Below the pieces are notes generated by a model that had not been told where the DNA came from, made no database searches, and saw nothing but the letters and a program-made list of their open reading frames with translations. The position numbers were made by a program, and so were the translations under genes. A stretch of DNA of 64,000 bases from Cyprinodon diabolis (taxonomy: Eukaryota; Chordata; Actinopteri; Cyprinodontiformes; Cyprinodontidae), in NCBI GenBank assembly GCA_030533445.1, contig CM060064.1, forward strand, positions 21,783,626 to 21,847,625, read 5' to 3'. Positions within the stretch are counted from its first letter, which is position 1; the number at the start of each line of letters is the position of its first letter. Positions 21,955 to 32,883 of this stretch are shown here, piece after piece.

Positions 21955-22370
21955 ACTGGGCTGGGTTTGCGTCTGCCTTTGACAGGTCATGTGTGCAGGG
22001 GCGGTGATTGCATTTTACCACTAGAGGGCAAGTAGCAGACACAGAGCTCCCCCCCACCTACACCCACCAGCTGTGGTCCTCCTTTTTCATTCCCTTTCAG
22101 TAGATTCAGTTCTTAAAGGGAGAGATCAGGATTTTTAAGGCTCTAAGAATATGCACAAACAATATTTTCCATGGTAGATAAAATTGGTTTCTTCATTTTT
22201 ATTTTGGCTATAGATTAACTGGTTCAAAATGTAGCAAAGTAAAAGGCACATATGCCACATTAGAGTCTGGATTGTACTTCAAAAAATGCTGACATATTGC
22301 AGTAGCATTTATAAAAAAAAAAAAAAAAAAAAAAGCTTTACATCCAGACTTTTTTTCCATCAGAGGTGGG

Positions 22371-22676
22371 CCGTTCGATCCTAGGATCGATACTATCGAT
22401 ACCAATGCTGGTACTGATATTGAACAATACTTGTTTAGCATGATCAATGCTTTTTACTCTCTTCTACACGCACTAACTGCAGCAGATTCCTGTCTGTGTC
22501 ACAGCGCTTTGCTGCTCCCCATGCAGGCTCAGCCTAGCCCGCCCACTCAGCTCTCTCTCCACTCAACACGATACCACTGTGCTGCTGCACCTCAGACTCA
22601 GAAAGAGAGAGACAACCAGAGCAGAAAATACCATTAATGAAACCAATGGCAAGCTCTATGGTTTTTAAAAAGCCAG
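22371..22676. repeat. Fragment of a hAT-like repeat
   Basis: It starts GGGCCGTTCGATCCTAGGAT, followed by ATCGATACTATCGATACC and a non-coding body. This style of terminal sequence is common in fish hAT MITEs. The other end is missing. Confidence 0.3.
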
Positions 22677-22682
22677 TTACAT

Positions 22683-22905
22683 GTAAATCCCTTCATTGTC
22701 CCACAATGGGGAAATTCACTCTCTGCATTTGACCCATCCCTTTGGGGGAGCAGTGGGCTGCCATTGGGTGGCACCCAGGAAGCAGTGTGGGGTTAAGGGT
22801 CTTGCTTAGGAACCCAGAGTGCAGGCTGTGGGGATCAACCCGGGTACTTGCAACTTTCTCAGAGCACAATAGCACTGCTCTAACCACTAGTCCAAATCTC
22901 CCCAT
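22683..22905 (-). repeat. tRNA-derived SINE
   Basis: On the minus strand an A-box-like TGGACTAGTGGTTAGAGC is followed by a B-box-like GGTTGATCCCC, then a body (GGGTTCCTAAGCAAGACCC) and a tail GGGACAATGAAGGGATT. A related copy lies at 27865-28095. Confidence 0.6.
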
Positions 22906-23379
22906 GCAGTGGAAACACAACAAGTTTAAAAAGCAAATGAAAAACCATGAGCAAAAAAACGTTGAGCTACAGAAAGGGAGAGAGGAGACGAAACTTTGCT
23001 CTTTGCCCCGACAGACTCTCGACTCTCAGAGATACGTCACTGACAGAGGTGTTTCAGACCTCCAGAGCAGAGAGTGATCACCTTCATATTAACTTTCAAA
23101 GTACAGTATATTATATGTCATATGTTACTGGACCCCACTCAGCTCTTTGGCAATTAAGACCTTAAAAGCACCCAGTACTTTATCCCATTAAAATGTGTTA
23201 TCTAAGTGGGCTAACATTAGCTAATTTATCCATTTTAGATTTTATCCATTTTTCCCTCTTACGAAACCCAATAGCCATAAATCTATAGGGTTTAAGTCAA
23301 GCAAGTTGCTGGTCAATGCACCAGATGATTGATACCTTTGGCAGCATGGACTGGTCATCCCATAAAATCAACAGCATAG

Positions 23380-24960
23380 ACTTAGACTTAGATGCAACTT
23401 TATTTATCCCTTGGGATTTCTCCTTCTGGGAAATGCTGGTTCCTATAGTTTATATAGAGTACAAAGGGCAGAGTTAAAGCAAAATGCCATTAAATGTGAA
23501 AATGCAACAAGCAAAATGTGTAGTATATAGTGTATATAGTACAAAAGAGCTTAAAAAGTTGTAATGTCATGGAATATGTTTCCTTTAGGAATAAAAATAT
23601 CTGCAAGGTAAAGAGCAAAGGAAAGACTATAGTTGACTTGAATTATTGCACTTGCACTGCAGGGATGTACTGACCATTTAAATAAGTAAAATTATACAGA
23701 CTATACAGTAGTTGACTTGGATTATTGCACTTGCACTGCAGGGATGTACTGACCATTTAAATAAGTAAAATTATACAGACTATACAGTAGTTGACTTGGA
23801 TTATTGCACTTGCACTGCAGGGATGTACTGACCATTTAAATAAGTAAAATTATACAGACTATACAGTAGTTGACTTGGATTATTGCACTTGCACTGCAGG
23901 GATGTACTGACCATTTAAATAAGTAAAATTATACAGACTATACAGTAGTTGACTTGGATTATTGCACTTGCACTGCAGAGATGTACTGACCTTATAAATA
24001 AGTAAATAATACACTGCCTACACAGTAGTTGGCATGTGTTATTGCACAGTGAGAGAGAAGAATATTGCACGTACATGACAAAACGTAATGTTTTCTACAA
24101 GATGTCCAAGGAGGGGGGTGCTGACCCTTTCCCCTCTTCCTATCACCTCTTCCTTCTCCCAGGTGAGGAGTTGTATAGCAGTCTGTTGGTCCTAGATTTG
24201 AGGAGGAGCAATCTCCCACTGATAAGTCTCCTCTGACTGGTGAAGACATTGTGCAGAGGGTGGCTTGCATTGTCCATAATGTCCAGCAGTTTGTTAAGTG
24301 TCCTTGTCTCTGCCACCATCCCCAGAGGGTCCAGGTTCTTGCCAATCACAGAGTCGGCTGGTCTGACCAAATTGGAGGTGTCCTTCTTAGTGTGCTGCTC
24401 CCCCAGCACACTACAGTACAGAAGAGGACACTGGCAACCACATTTCTCCTAAAGTCTATGACCTGCTCCTTTGCTTGGAGATGTTGAGCTCCAGATGGTG
24501 GCAAAGTCCCCCACTAGACTCTTGTACTCCTTCTCTCTGATACACCCCACCAAAACTGTGTCATCTGCATACTTCTTTATGTGACACAGCTCAGAGTTGT
24601 AACAGAAGTTTGAGGTGTATAGGATAAAGAAGACAGGGGCCATGTCTTCCTTATGGAAGACATCCTGCATCACACTGGTGATGGACTACAGGAGCAGAGT
24701 AGGATCGTGGTGCCGTGATAGCTAAGATGGGGGGGCAGGTGGAGGCTGGGGGTGGAGGTCCTGTTTCTGGGGGGAGGTGAGTGCTGAGGAGAAAAGGAGA
24801 TGGAGATGGGGAAGGTGAATTGTGGGGGGAAGGGGAGATGGCTGCAGCAGCGGTTGGAGGGGTCACAGGCTTGTCAAACCTGTTGAAGACCATGTTCAGT
24901 TCATTTGCCCTCTTCATTGTCCCATCAACGGCACTTGGTCTTTGTGTTGTGGTCTGTAAT
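23380..24960 (-). pseudogene. L2/CR1-type LINE remnant, internally deleted
   Basis: The minus strand carries LINE pieces in order: a linker region with VDGTMKRANELNMVFNRFD (about 24900-24840), a reverse-transcriptase piece with KYADDTVLVG (in 24449-24673), and a C-terminal piece with LLDIMDNASHPLHNVF and SPGRR (24143-24409). The bulk of the RT domain between the linker and the YADD box is missing. The 3' side carries the 79-bp array and ends near TAGACTTAGACTTAGATG (23380). Clade assignment is from motif recall. Confidence 0.6.
23631..24047. repeat. Tandem array, 79-bp unit, five full copies plus a partial
   Basis: AGTTGACTTGGATTATTGCA recurs at 23631 (one mismatch), 23710, 23789, 23868 and 23947, with a diverged start at 24026. 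The spacing is exactly 79 bp each time. Units 2 to 4 look identical by eye, so amplification is recent. The array is in the 3' region of the LINE remnant. Confidence 0.9.
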
Positions 24961-25269
24961 TTTCCTAAAAATAGTTTATTTGTCCTTGATTTTACCAGGC
25001 AAATAATCTTGTCAGCCAATGGAAAAAGTATTTTGACCTTTAAAATAAGATAAGAAGACATGCTGCAATTGAAATAAGATGATGGAGATTATTTTTTGCT
25101 ATTCTAAGAGCAAAAACCTTTCATATTGGCAGGTAATCTTATTTACTTGTTCCAATCAGGGACACATGATCTTAATGGATTATAAAGAATAAATAGATAC
25201 AATTACGAGCTAATGAATCCATTAATGCTCTCAGTTACACCTTGATATTTTCATTAATTTATTTTCAGC
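24961..25269. other. Non-coding stretch between LINE and hAT relics
   Basis: AT-rich; the motif GGCAAATAATCTTGTCAG and a related GGCAGGTAATCTTATTTAC suggest an old dispersed repeat. No gene seen. Confidence 0.3.
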
Positions 25270-26510
25270 TATATGTAAGTGCAAGTATGATCCACCAGTG
25301 CAGCCTAATTTAAGGATATTTCAAACCACACTTATGGCGGTGAGAAGATGCAGCTTCCAGGCAAGCTGGCCAGTCATGCTTGGGTTGAATATTCTGTAAT
25401 TATGGATTCTGCCAACTGCTATGCCTGCAGACATTTTGGCCCGCCAAGTATTTCAGGCAGTGTGTTTGACTCACCATCAGGCTTTATGAATTGGAAAAAA
25501 GCAACCGAAAGAGCGGGAGGGTTTTCAGTACAAGGAAAATCTGACATGCATACACAAGCAATGATTGCATGGAGGGACTAACAAAGGGCTGTGAAAGCTA
25601 AGGCAACATTGGAAAATGACCTTAACCAGAAACATAGTAGACAAAACCGAGAAAACCGTGAGTATATTAAAACAATTAGGGGAGTAATATCGCTCACAGA
25701 CAGGAGGCTGCGGTCCATCAGGACTAAAACCTCACGCCACAAGAAAAGTTTCTTCCCATCCGCTACCAGCCTTACCTACCAGTGGCATCTCCAGACCTCC
25801 TGCGTTACATTAATTCACAGCCTACTGTGTATATAGTATATATTATATATAGTATATTGTATGTTTTACTTTGTATATAACTATAGATTCTGTATTCTGT
25901 ATATATATCTAATTTGTCTGTACCATCAACATCAAGTCAAATTTCTTGTAAGTGCAAACCTACTTGGCAATAAATCTGATTCTGATTCTTTTATCCTGTC
26001 ATTGACTGCATGCTTAGTGAACTGAGCAGACATTTTTCAAAGACCTTCTCAGAGCTGATGAGTTGTGTCCAATCTCTTAAACCCAAAGAGTGATGCGTTT
26101 TTAAGAGACACAACTCAGTTTCAATTTGGTGGTCTATATGATGAGGGTCTGGGACCTGAACTTCATCAGTTCAGGAGACTTTTAGAGAGAATAATAAAGA
26201 GTCATGAGACTGGAAACCCTTCTGATACAGTGAAGTTGATCCATTTCATTGAGCCATACAAAGAAGTATTCTGCAAGCTTTTTAAACTGTGCAAAATCGC
26301 TGTTGCACTCCCAGTGTGTTCTTCTCTGAGGGGAGTTTTTCTAAACTAAAATTAGTGAAAACCTACCACCAGTCCACCATTACTGATTAACGATTTAGCA
26401 GTTTAGGGATGCAAAGCCTTGAATCCAGAAGGGCAAAGGCTTTGGACCTTGATGCATTTGTGGACTATTTGCAAGAAACCACAAATGCAGAATACTTGTA
26501 TTGTCATGTT
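25270..26510 (+). pseudogene. hAT transposase relic with TTF-type zinc finger (ZMYM1-like)
   Basis: The first part (25348-25676) encodes a TTF-type finger: AWVEYSVIMDSANCYACRHF, then GFMNWKKATERAGGFS and the end YIKTI. The second part (about 26040-26500) matches the conserved C-terminal dimerisation region of hAT transposases: LKLVKTYHQS-type residues in a shifted frame, preceded by LFKLCKIAVALPVCSS. The central catalytic region is missing and a LINE 3' end lies at the break. Stops and frameshifts make it non-functional. It is a decayed transposon, not a host ZMYM gene, in my judgement. Confidence 0.6.
25680..25993 (+). mobile_element. LINE 3' end inserted in the hAT relic
   Basis: The segment encodes RLRSIRTKTSRHKKSFFPSA, a C-terminal motif of fish CR1/L2 elements, then a 3' UTR with AATAAATCTGATTCTGATTC, the short tandem tail. 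It is 5'-truncated, as is usual for LINEs. Confidence 0.6.
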
Positions 26511-26839
26511 ACAGAATTCAGTTTTGCCAGTGCAACACTCCATGTACAACAACATAAACATATAACTACAGAGATAATACAACTTTATTACATCCAAGTT
26601 AATATATATGTTAGTGTACAAAAACTGTTTGTGAAGGTTTATTGTTCTCATGTGTAGCATGTGAAATCTTTTGACTAGAATTCATTTTTGTTTTGTTTGT
26701 GCTCTAATTAAACAAAAATATTGTAAAAAAAAAAGAAAAAAAAAATTCCTTTTTTTGTTTAATTTCTGTAACCCCCATGAAAAAACGGTGGCCCCACCTT
26801 GGAACCCCTGAAATTTGTTTCCTACAACCGCCCCTGCAT

Positions 26840-27392
26840 GACTACCATTAGATACCTAGTGCAGGACAATGTACTGTAGACCTAATTTGTTTGGAGTGTG
26901 TCAGCAGTTCCTGCAAGAAGAGGGTATTGAAGCAATGCAGTGGCCCGCCCATTCTCCAGACCTGAATCTTATTGAGCACTTCTAGAACATAATGTCTCAA
27001 TCCATCCACCAGCGTCAGGTTGCACCACAGACTGTCCGGGAGTCAGTGGATGCTTTTGTCCAGGTCAGGGAGGAGATCCCTCAGGAGTCTATTCGCCATC
27101 TCATCAGGCATTGTAGGGAGGTCATACAGGCATGTGGAATCCACACATAATACTGAACCTCATTTTGACCTGTTAGACATTATATCATAGTTTGAATAGG
27201 CTGTAGTGTGTTTTTGTATACTTTAATTTTATGTTTGACTACAAATCTAGGCCTCCATTTAATTTCCACTAATGATTTTTTGTAATTTTGTTTTTAGCAC
27301 TATGCATTGTGTACATTACATAGTATTCAATGAGAATATCTAATTCGTTCAGATGTGTTATTTGAGCGTTCCAATTGTTTTTTTGAGCAGTG
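26840..27392 (+). pseudogene. 3' half of another Tc1-like transposon
   Basis: The plus strand reads QQFLQEEGIEAMQWPAHSPD then LNLIEHF, and further VRESVDAFVQVREEIP, the region around the third catalytic residue of Tc1 transposases. A stop follows the Glu. The 3' end reads TTTTTTTGAGCAGTG then TA (27393-27394), a normal Tc1 end. The 5' half is missing. This family differs from the two intact ones. Confidence 0.65.
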
Positions 27393-27864
27393 TATTTTAA
27401 ACTTTCTGAATTCAAAATGTGTGAAAACGGTTTGTCAGGGCTGGACAGAAGGACAATTCTTATTCTAATTGTTCATTCAAATCCCAAACTCTGTGCAAAC
27501 TTCTCTACTGGATGGTTCCCTCAGAAACCAGTTTTATTTTATTTTTTAAGTCCTTGCATCTAAGACTGCCTACCATGGGTTTTTAATTTTTCCAACTTTG
27601 ATAGATTATAGATATTTTAGCATAATTTATCAGGTAGGCATGGACGAGAGAAAGACTACACAGAAGATTAATGTTAATGGAGAAGGATGACAAGGGGATC
27701 ATTGGTGTAAAAGCAGGAGACGCAGCTGCATCAGCTGTGGTAGCAAACCCCGAGGGAGTAGCTGAAAGATCTCAGTGGCAATCGGCCATACAGCAGATGT
27801 GTGCCTACTTACATTAGACTGAATTTCGTGCTTGATTTTTTAGATAGGATTAAGATAGGATTGG

Positions 27865-28095
27865 AGAGTCATGGCATAGTAGTTATAGCAATGCGCTTGT
27901 GCTCAGAGAAGGTTGCAAGTACCTGATTTGATCCCCACAACCTCCACTCTGGGTTCCTGAGCAAGACCCTTAACCCCATTCTGCTCCCTGGGCACCGCAC
28001 AGGGGCAGCCCCCTGTTCCTCAAGGGGATGGGTCAAAATGCAGAGAGTTAATTTCTCCAGTGTGAGATTAATAAATCTCAATTATTTTTATTATT
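27865..28095 (+). repeat. tRNA-derived SINE
   Basis: A-box-like TGGCATAGTAGTTATAGC, B-box-like TTTGATCCCC, then the same GGGTTCCTGAGCAAGACCC body as 22683-22905, ending in an AT-rich simple tail with TTATTATTATT. Confidence 0.6.
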
Positions 28096-28542
28096 ATTCA
28101 TGTGGCAGTGTCTTGTGTGATGTTAGTGAACCTTTCCAGGAGTGGTCAACCTACAAAATGTAACCTTTCAGTGTATCATCTACTTATTCAGGAGCTTTCA
28201 AAAACAATGAAACCGATGGAACTACTCTAGACCCTATTCGCCTGAGTTTGGGTCAGTGTTCATGATTTCACATTAAGAAAGAGACCACTGAAAATGGCAA
28301 ACATCCAAGAAGAAAACAATATCACTTCATATTATGTAAAGAGATGAACATCACACCTGTTAGTAGTGTGATGATCTATAGCTATATGGAGTCATTTATG
28401 GAGTATAAGTCTTTGATGGACCAACCAGATTTAGCCTAAAACCTAACGTCTAAATGAGTTCTGGTGTTTGGGGGATTGAATTTTATTATCTCGTAGAAAA
28501 CACTTTAGAATAATCTTCTGACATCAGTTTGTGGCCCTTAAG

Positions 28543-28755
28543 CAGGGATGTCAAACTGGTTCCAGAAAGGTCCGTGTGGCTGCCGGTTTTCTTTCCAAAC
28601 AAGCAATAGCACACCAGACTCCAGTCATCCTATCAAGTGAGTCCAGTCTTAACATGATGACTTGATGAGATGACTGGAGTCTGGTGTGCTATTGCTTGGT
28701 TGGAAAGAAAACCTGCAGCCACATGGCCCTTACTGGCACCAGTTTGACACCCCTG
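28543..28755. mobile_element. Palindromic hAT MITE
   Basis: 213 bp, almost wholly an inverted repeat: CAGGGATGTCAAACTGGT at the left and ACCAGTTTGACACCCCTG at the right, with AGCAATAGCACACCAGACTC mirrored inside. The flanks CCCTTAAG (28535-28542) and CCCTAAAG (28756-28763) form an 8-bp duplication with one mismatch. Confidence 0.8.
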
Positions 28756-28761
28756 CCCTAA

Positions 28762-29097
28762 AGCCTTGCATACATTGTGCAATATTTACAGTCGTTGCTT
28801 GCAGCTACAGCTCAAACAGAACAACAAAACAGCAGGGTTTAAGAGTTCACATCTCAAAATGCATTTTCTCACACTGTGCGACCTTATGATGGCCGGCTGA
28901 ATTTCATACATGTTAAATATTCTCCCAACCTGACGATTCCTGATCAGGAGGTGGTCGTGAGGGGCTGATAGCCCCTTGTTACCCCCGTACACTACACGGC
29001 GCATGATGAGGCTGTAAGTCGGCCCGATTGAAAAATTCTTGCACGACTGGAGTATCGGCCAGAAAAGGATAAAAAATCGTACAGCGTATGCCCGGCT
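28762..29097. mobile_element. PIF/Harbinger-like MITE
   Basis: The left end AGCCTTGCATACATTGTGC is an imperfect inverted copy of the right end GTACAGCGTATGCCCGGCT. TAA flanks both ends (28759-28761, 29098-29100), the usual Harbinger target. No transposase. The preceding hAT MITE inserted at its left edge. Confidence 0.5.
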
Positions 29098-29100
29098 TAA

Positions 29101-30412
29101 GATGAAGCTCATTTGGGTTCTAGCAAAAAAGTTGGAAAATGAGCCTCTATACTTTGTATTATAGTTCCTTTAGCATAGGGAGGTGGTTAGGTTACGATAT
29201 GCTGCTCAGGAAATATTATTATTACATTACACAGAATGCAAAACCTGTGAAAAACATGGCAGTTTCATGTGATATTGCTTCCCTCACAATGCACCAGAAC
29301 TCTGTCTGATGAGTGAAAGCAATAGGCACAGCAGGTGAAAGGCTCCCCCCATGTCATCGAGTCTGCTGGTTGCAGGTTTTACCTTAACAAGGCCACATTT
29401 TTTGGGAGTGAGTCACAACTGAGCCCTAGATTCTTTCATCAAGGTGTTTGGGTCAAATCACCAAGTTCATATTGTCTTCTTGTGGTTGAATAAAGACTTG
29501 AGAATCTAAGAAATTATCCAGTGGACTTTTTAGCTGTGTTCCAGATAATGTTATTTGAGGTAAAAAAAAAACAGAATGGAAAACACCAAAAGCCATGATC
29601 CAGTTGGACAATCACACGCTTTTGAGGACTCCTGCTGATCCTGACGATGTAATTACAAACAGGTTAATCATCCACCTACACTCAATGAGAATCAGCAGCA
29701 TCGGAGGAAGGGGAAAATAGCACAGGAGGTACACAAAGCCAACCGTCAATCATGAATGGAGTACCTGCTCTAGTCACAATATTTGTCCAGACAATGCAGA
29801 AAATTATGCTTTTTGGACTTTGATGCTGTGGTCAATGTGTTGAGTCTCTCCTCTCAACTAAAAGAAGTGTGATTTTTCTCCTTAGTCCTTTTTGTTTTAC
29901 AATCCTTAGTAAAAATGCAGGTTCAGACAATTCAACTCACAGTGTGGTTAAGATGTTTGTGCTGTTCCTAATCAGCTATCATTCTTATGTAACATGTCAT
30001 ATGGATGTAAATAGCAGCTGTCCCATCTCTCTGAACTAGTGTTTGACAAAATTGCAGAATGATTGGGACTCTTTGAATGAGTAGTAGTTATGAAACATTC
30101 TGATGTCTGTTTTTAGGAAGTGGAGGTGGTGCAGGTGGAATTTTGGCAGTTCCTACACAACTTTCTGTTTCTGGTATCTGTTTATATCAACAGTTATCAT
30201 AATACACAGAGACACCAACTATGCACACACACACACACTTATAGTTAAGGGAGATTTATCAGTTACCCTTACAATCATGATCTTTGGACCGTTGAAAGAA
30301 AACTATAAGGACATGGAGAGAACTAACAAATGCATAGAAAGAACATCTAAACTCTATGCACACCTTAATTTGAAGCCTGGACCTCCTTGACAACAGTGTA
30401 GCCAACTGTTCA
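29101..30412. other. Intergenic DNA without recognised genes
   Basis: No domain-bearing frame. A short CA microsatellite lies at 30226-30238. Confidence 0.4.
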
Positions 30413-30487
30413 TAAATGTGGCAGTATGCCCTGCGGGCTTTGAACGCACCACACAAGTGCCGATCCAATTGGTCGTGGCGCTGTCTG

Positions 30488-30495
30488 TATATAAA
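30488..30495 (+). promoter_or_regulatory. TATA box of the solo LTR
   Basis: TATATAAA followed by GGGCCC, about 70 bp into the LTR. Confidence 0.5.
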
Positions 30496-31178
30496 GGGCC
30501 CTCCCTCACCTGGTCATCATGTTGTCCTTCCGGTTCAGACCTCGGTGTTTGCTGGCGCAGCACGCCAGCTGCCTACGGATGCGCGCTAGAATGATGCGCT
30601 TTAAACTAAGCACTGATCAAGCCTTCTTGTGGTGTCCCATACAACTTGCCTGATTCTTCTCCTTGCCAGAGGCACTACATAGAGGTCAGTGTCCGCCTGT
30701 AGGCGTCTGTCGCCAGCTGCCTGTTACTTTGGCTGTCGGCTCCATGCCCGCCGTCCTGGTCAGCGTGAAGCTGCTTCCTGTCTCTCGTCCAGTGTGACTG
30801 ATTCGGGCCGGTCTGTGGCTGGCATGTACCGATTCTTCTGGTGAATCTTTGTGCAGTGTCTGCTGCGGAGTGGGGGTTCATCCCCAAACTGACTTTATTG
30901 AAACTACTGCTGCTTGATTTTTGTGCATTGAACTGTTTTAATATGAAATGTGTGATTTGAATGTCTTTTTATTTTGACAGAAACGGCCAGCTCCTGGTGT
31001 TGGACTTTCCGGGTGGTGGTACTCCTTTCGGTTTGGTGCACGATTTTCTTTTTGTTTGTTTTTTTGCTGTGTTCTTTTGTAGGTCACTACCCTGATTTAC
31101 ACTGCCAACCTGGAGTTGAGCTGTGACTGTTATTTTAATGTGTAAGTGGTTTTAAATTGTTTTTGTTCCAATAATTGT

Positions 31179-31184
31179 AATAAA
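31179..31184 (+). terminator. Polyadenylation signal in the solo LTR
   Basis: AATAAA, about 150 bp before the LTR 3' end. Confidence 0.45.
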
Positions 31185-31544
31185 ATCATTGAATCTGGTG
31201 AGATTGTCTCAAGCCTCATCTTTAGCGGGTCTGTGTGCCTTCAAGGTAACTTTCAAGGGAAATTATTGCAACCTTACATTAAATTTGCAGTTTTAAAGTG
31301 CAGTTACCAATTTGGATCACTCGGTACCACTACATAAAGGTAAAGCTTACATAGCAGTGGGATCATATAGGAAAGGAAAGCTTGATGATGGACTTAAATG
31401 TATTATGTTTTAGTGAATAGTTTAAATTGAACCCTCAAAGATAAATAAATATGTTTTTATTTTGGCAAGGTATGCAGCTTAGGGCCCAGGCCAATCTGAA
31501 ACCAACTTGTCCACTGAATCCGGAGTGAAATTCAAGCATGCTGT

Positions 31545-31730
31545 TATCCCTTTGGCTGAGTGGTAAGCGAGTGCATCCTATCATTATTCCTGCAAATGAT
31601 CATGCACCCTGGCTGCTTGTCCACAGGCATATCCCTATGTCTGATTGGTAAGCATGCATGACTTTCCATCTGTGGGATCAAAATCCCTCCCTCCATTACC
31701 TACCTTGCCCCTGTATGTTTTTCAGGTAGT
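31545..31730 (+). repeat. tRNA-like SINE (dimeric)
   Basis: Two A-box-like stretches, TGGCTGAGTGGTAAGCG and CTGATTGGTAAGCATGC, the second followed by GGGATCAAAATCCCT as a B-box-like motif. Related to 35645-35890. Confidence 0.45.
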
Positions 31731-31759
31731 AAAGAACCCTGTATCTCCATTTAATCAGA

Positions 31760-32698
31760 TTTCGGACTTTATTTGTGAGTTTTAGCTGTAGTAACTTAAG
31801 CTGTATAGTGACTATTTATCACTCTTCTTATGGTCAGAAAATTAGCAATACAGTTCTTATTTTTATTCAACTGAGGGGAATTATGGCACATAAAAAATAT
31901 TTGTTGTATGGATATAATCAAAGCCTAAAAAGTGTTCCATATGTACCTGCTACCATTTTAATGTAGAGCTGTGTGTTATCTGCATAACTTCTCTTGTTTG
32001 TAATGAGCTAGGCTAGGGGGAGCATGTAGATATTCAATAGGTAGGCCCTCAGATAGAGCCTTGGGAAATCCAGCATGCTTTTTTTTTTATCAACTCTGTT
32101 TAAAAACAAGCTAAATTACAGCATCAGCAGAGTCTGGACAAGATTAGGTAATGTTTCATATTTCATGAATTGTCAAGGATGAGAGATAAAAATAAATTCA
32201 TAATATCTTTAAAATATTGGCAATAAATAATATAATGCATATAATATTAAGAAATATTTGAAAAATACATGCATTTATAATAAAGGTAGTTTGATGTATT
32301 AAGTAATATTAACGGGTTTTAATTTATTTAATTTGTGATCATTTTCTGTGCTTGCTGCAGTTCCAGTGTTTCTGAATGATATTACAGTTAAAATTCTTCT
32401 TTAGCAGTTGAGTTTCTGCTTTAGAATAATTCATTCCTGGGCACTCACCTCCTGATCCTGCTGGTGCAAAGATGAGCTCACTTGCTATTCACGTCAAAGC
32501 AAGTTAGAAAACCATGTCTCTAAACCAGAGCAGCTATTTTTTTCCATGGACCAAATGAGAAAGAAAATAATGGGAAGAGTCAGACTTTGATGCTTAACAC
32601 TATTCTTTATAAAATTACCTGTAATTCTTTGATGAAAAATTAAGAAAATGTGGAAAAACGTGGAATCATTTTGACAAGTTTGTAAATTTGACAGAGTA
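31760..32698. other. AT-rich intergenic DNA
   Basis: No gene or repeat end recognised. Confidence 0.45.
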
Positions 32699-32700
32699 TA

Positions 32701-32883
32701 CAATGAAGAAAATAAGTATTTGAACACCCTGCTATTTTGCAAGTTATCCCACTTTTTCTTTTTTTAGATTATGTCTCTGACAGTGGACATGCACCTATGA
32801 TCACAATTTCAGAAACCTCCATGATTTCCGAGTGGGATAACTTGCAAAATAGCGGGGTGTTCAAATACTTATTTTCCTCACTG
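32701..32883. mobile_element. Tc1/mariner-type MITE, 183 bp
   Basis: The left end CAATGAAGAAAATAAGTATT mirrors the right end AATACTTATTTTCCTCACTG, and inner blocks (TTTGCAAGTTATCCCACT / GTGGGATAACTTGCAAA) are also mirrored. TA flanks both ends (32699-32700, 32884-32885). It is the terminal repeats of a Tc1 family with the transposase deleted. Confidence 0.85.

Larger units (their letters stand above)
30417..31334 (+). mobile_element. Solo LTR (918 bp)
   Basis: It starts TGTGGCAG and ends CCACTACA, so the termini are TG...CA. TAAA flanks both sides (30413-30416, 31335-31338), a 4-bp duplication. Inside are a TATA box (30488-30495) and, further down, AATAAA (31179-31184), in the order expected for U3-R-U5. 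The body is GC-richer than the flanks and has no coding frame. No primer-binding site or internal gene is adjacent, so recombination to a solo LTR is likely. The superfamily (Ty3-like or endogenous retrovirus) cannot be told. Confidence 0.6.

Noticed and set aside
23631..24047. Could the regular array be a CRISPR?
   Set aside because: Units are contiguous 79-bp repeats without unique spacers, in animal DNA, inside a LINE tail.
24651..25061. A Pro/Ser-rich host protein of 136 aa
   Set aside because: The N-terminal part matches the linker of a LINE protein (KRANELNMVFNRFD), continuous with the LINE remnant on the same strand.
21996..26836. A single 4.8-kb autonomous hAT element (CAGGGGCGG at 21996, CCGCCCCTG ending 26836)
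   Set aside because: The ends look complementary, but the flanking 8 bp (CATGTGTG and CATGACTA) agree only in part, and the interval contains unrelated insertions. Not supported well enough.
31555..31640. A tRNA gene, from TGGCTGAGTGGTAAGCG
   Set aside because: No cloverleaf could be completed; the pattern belongs to a dispersed SINE.
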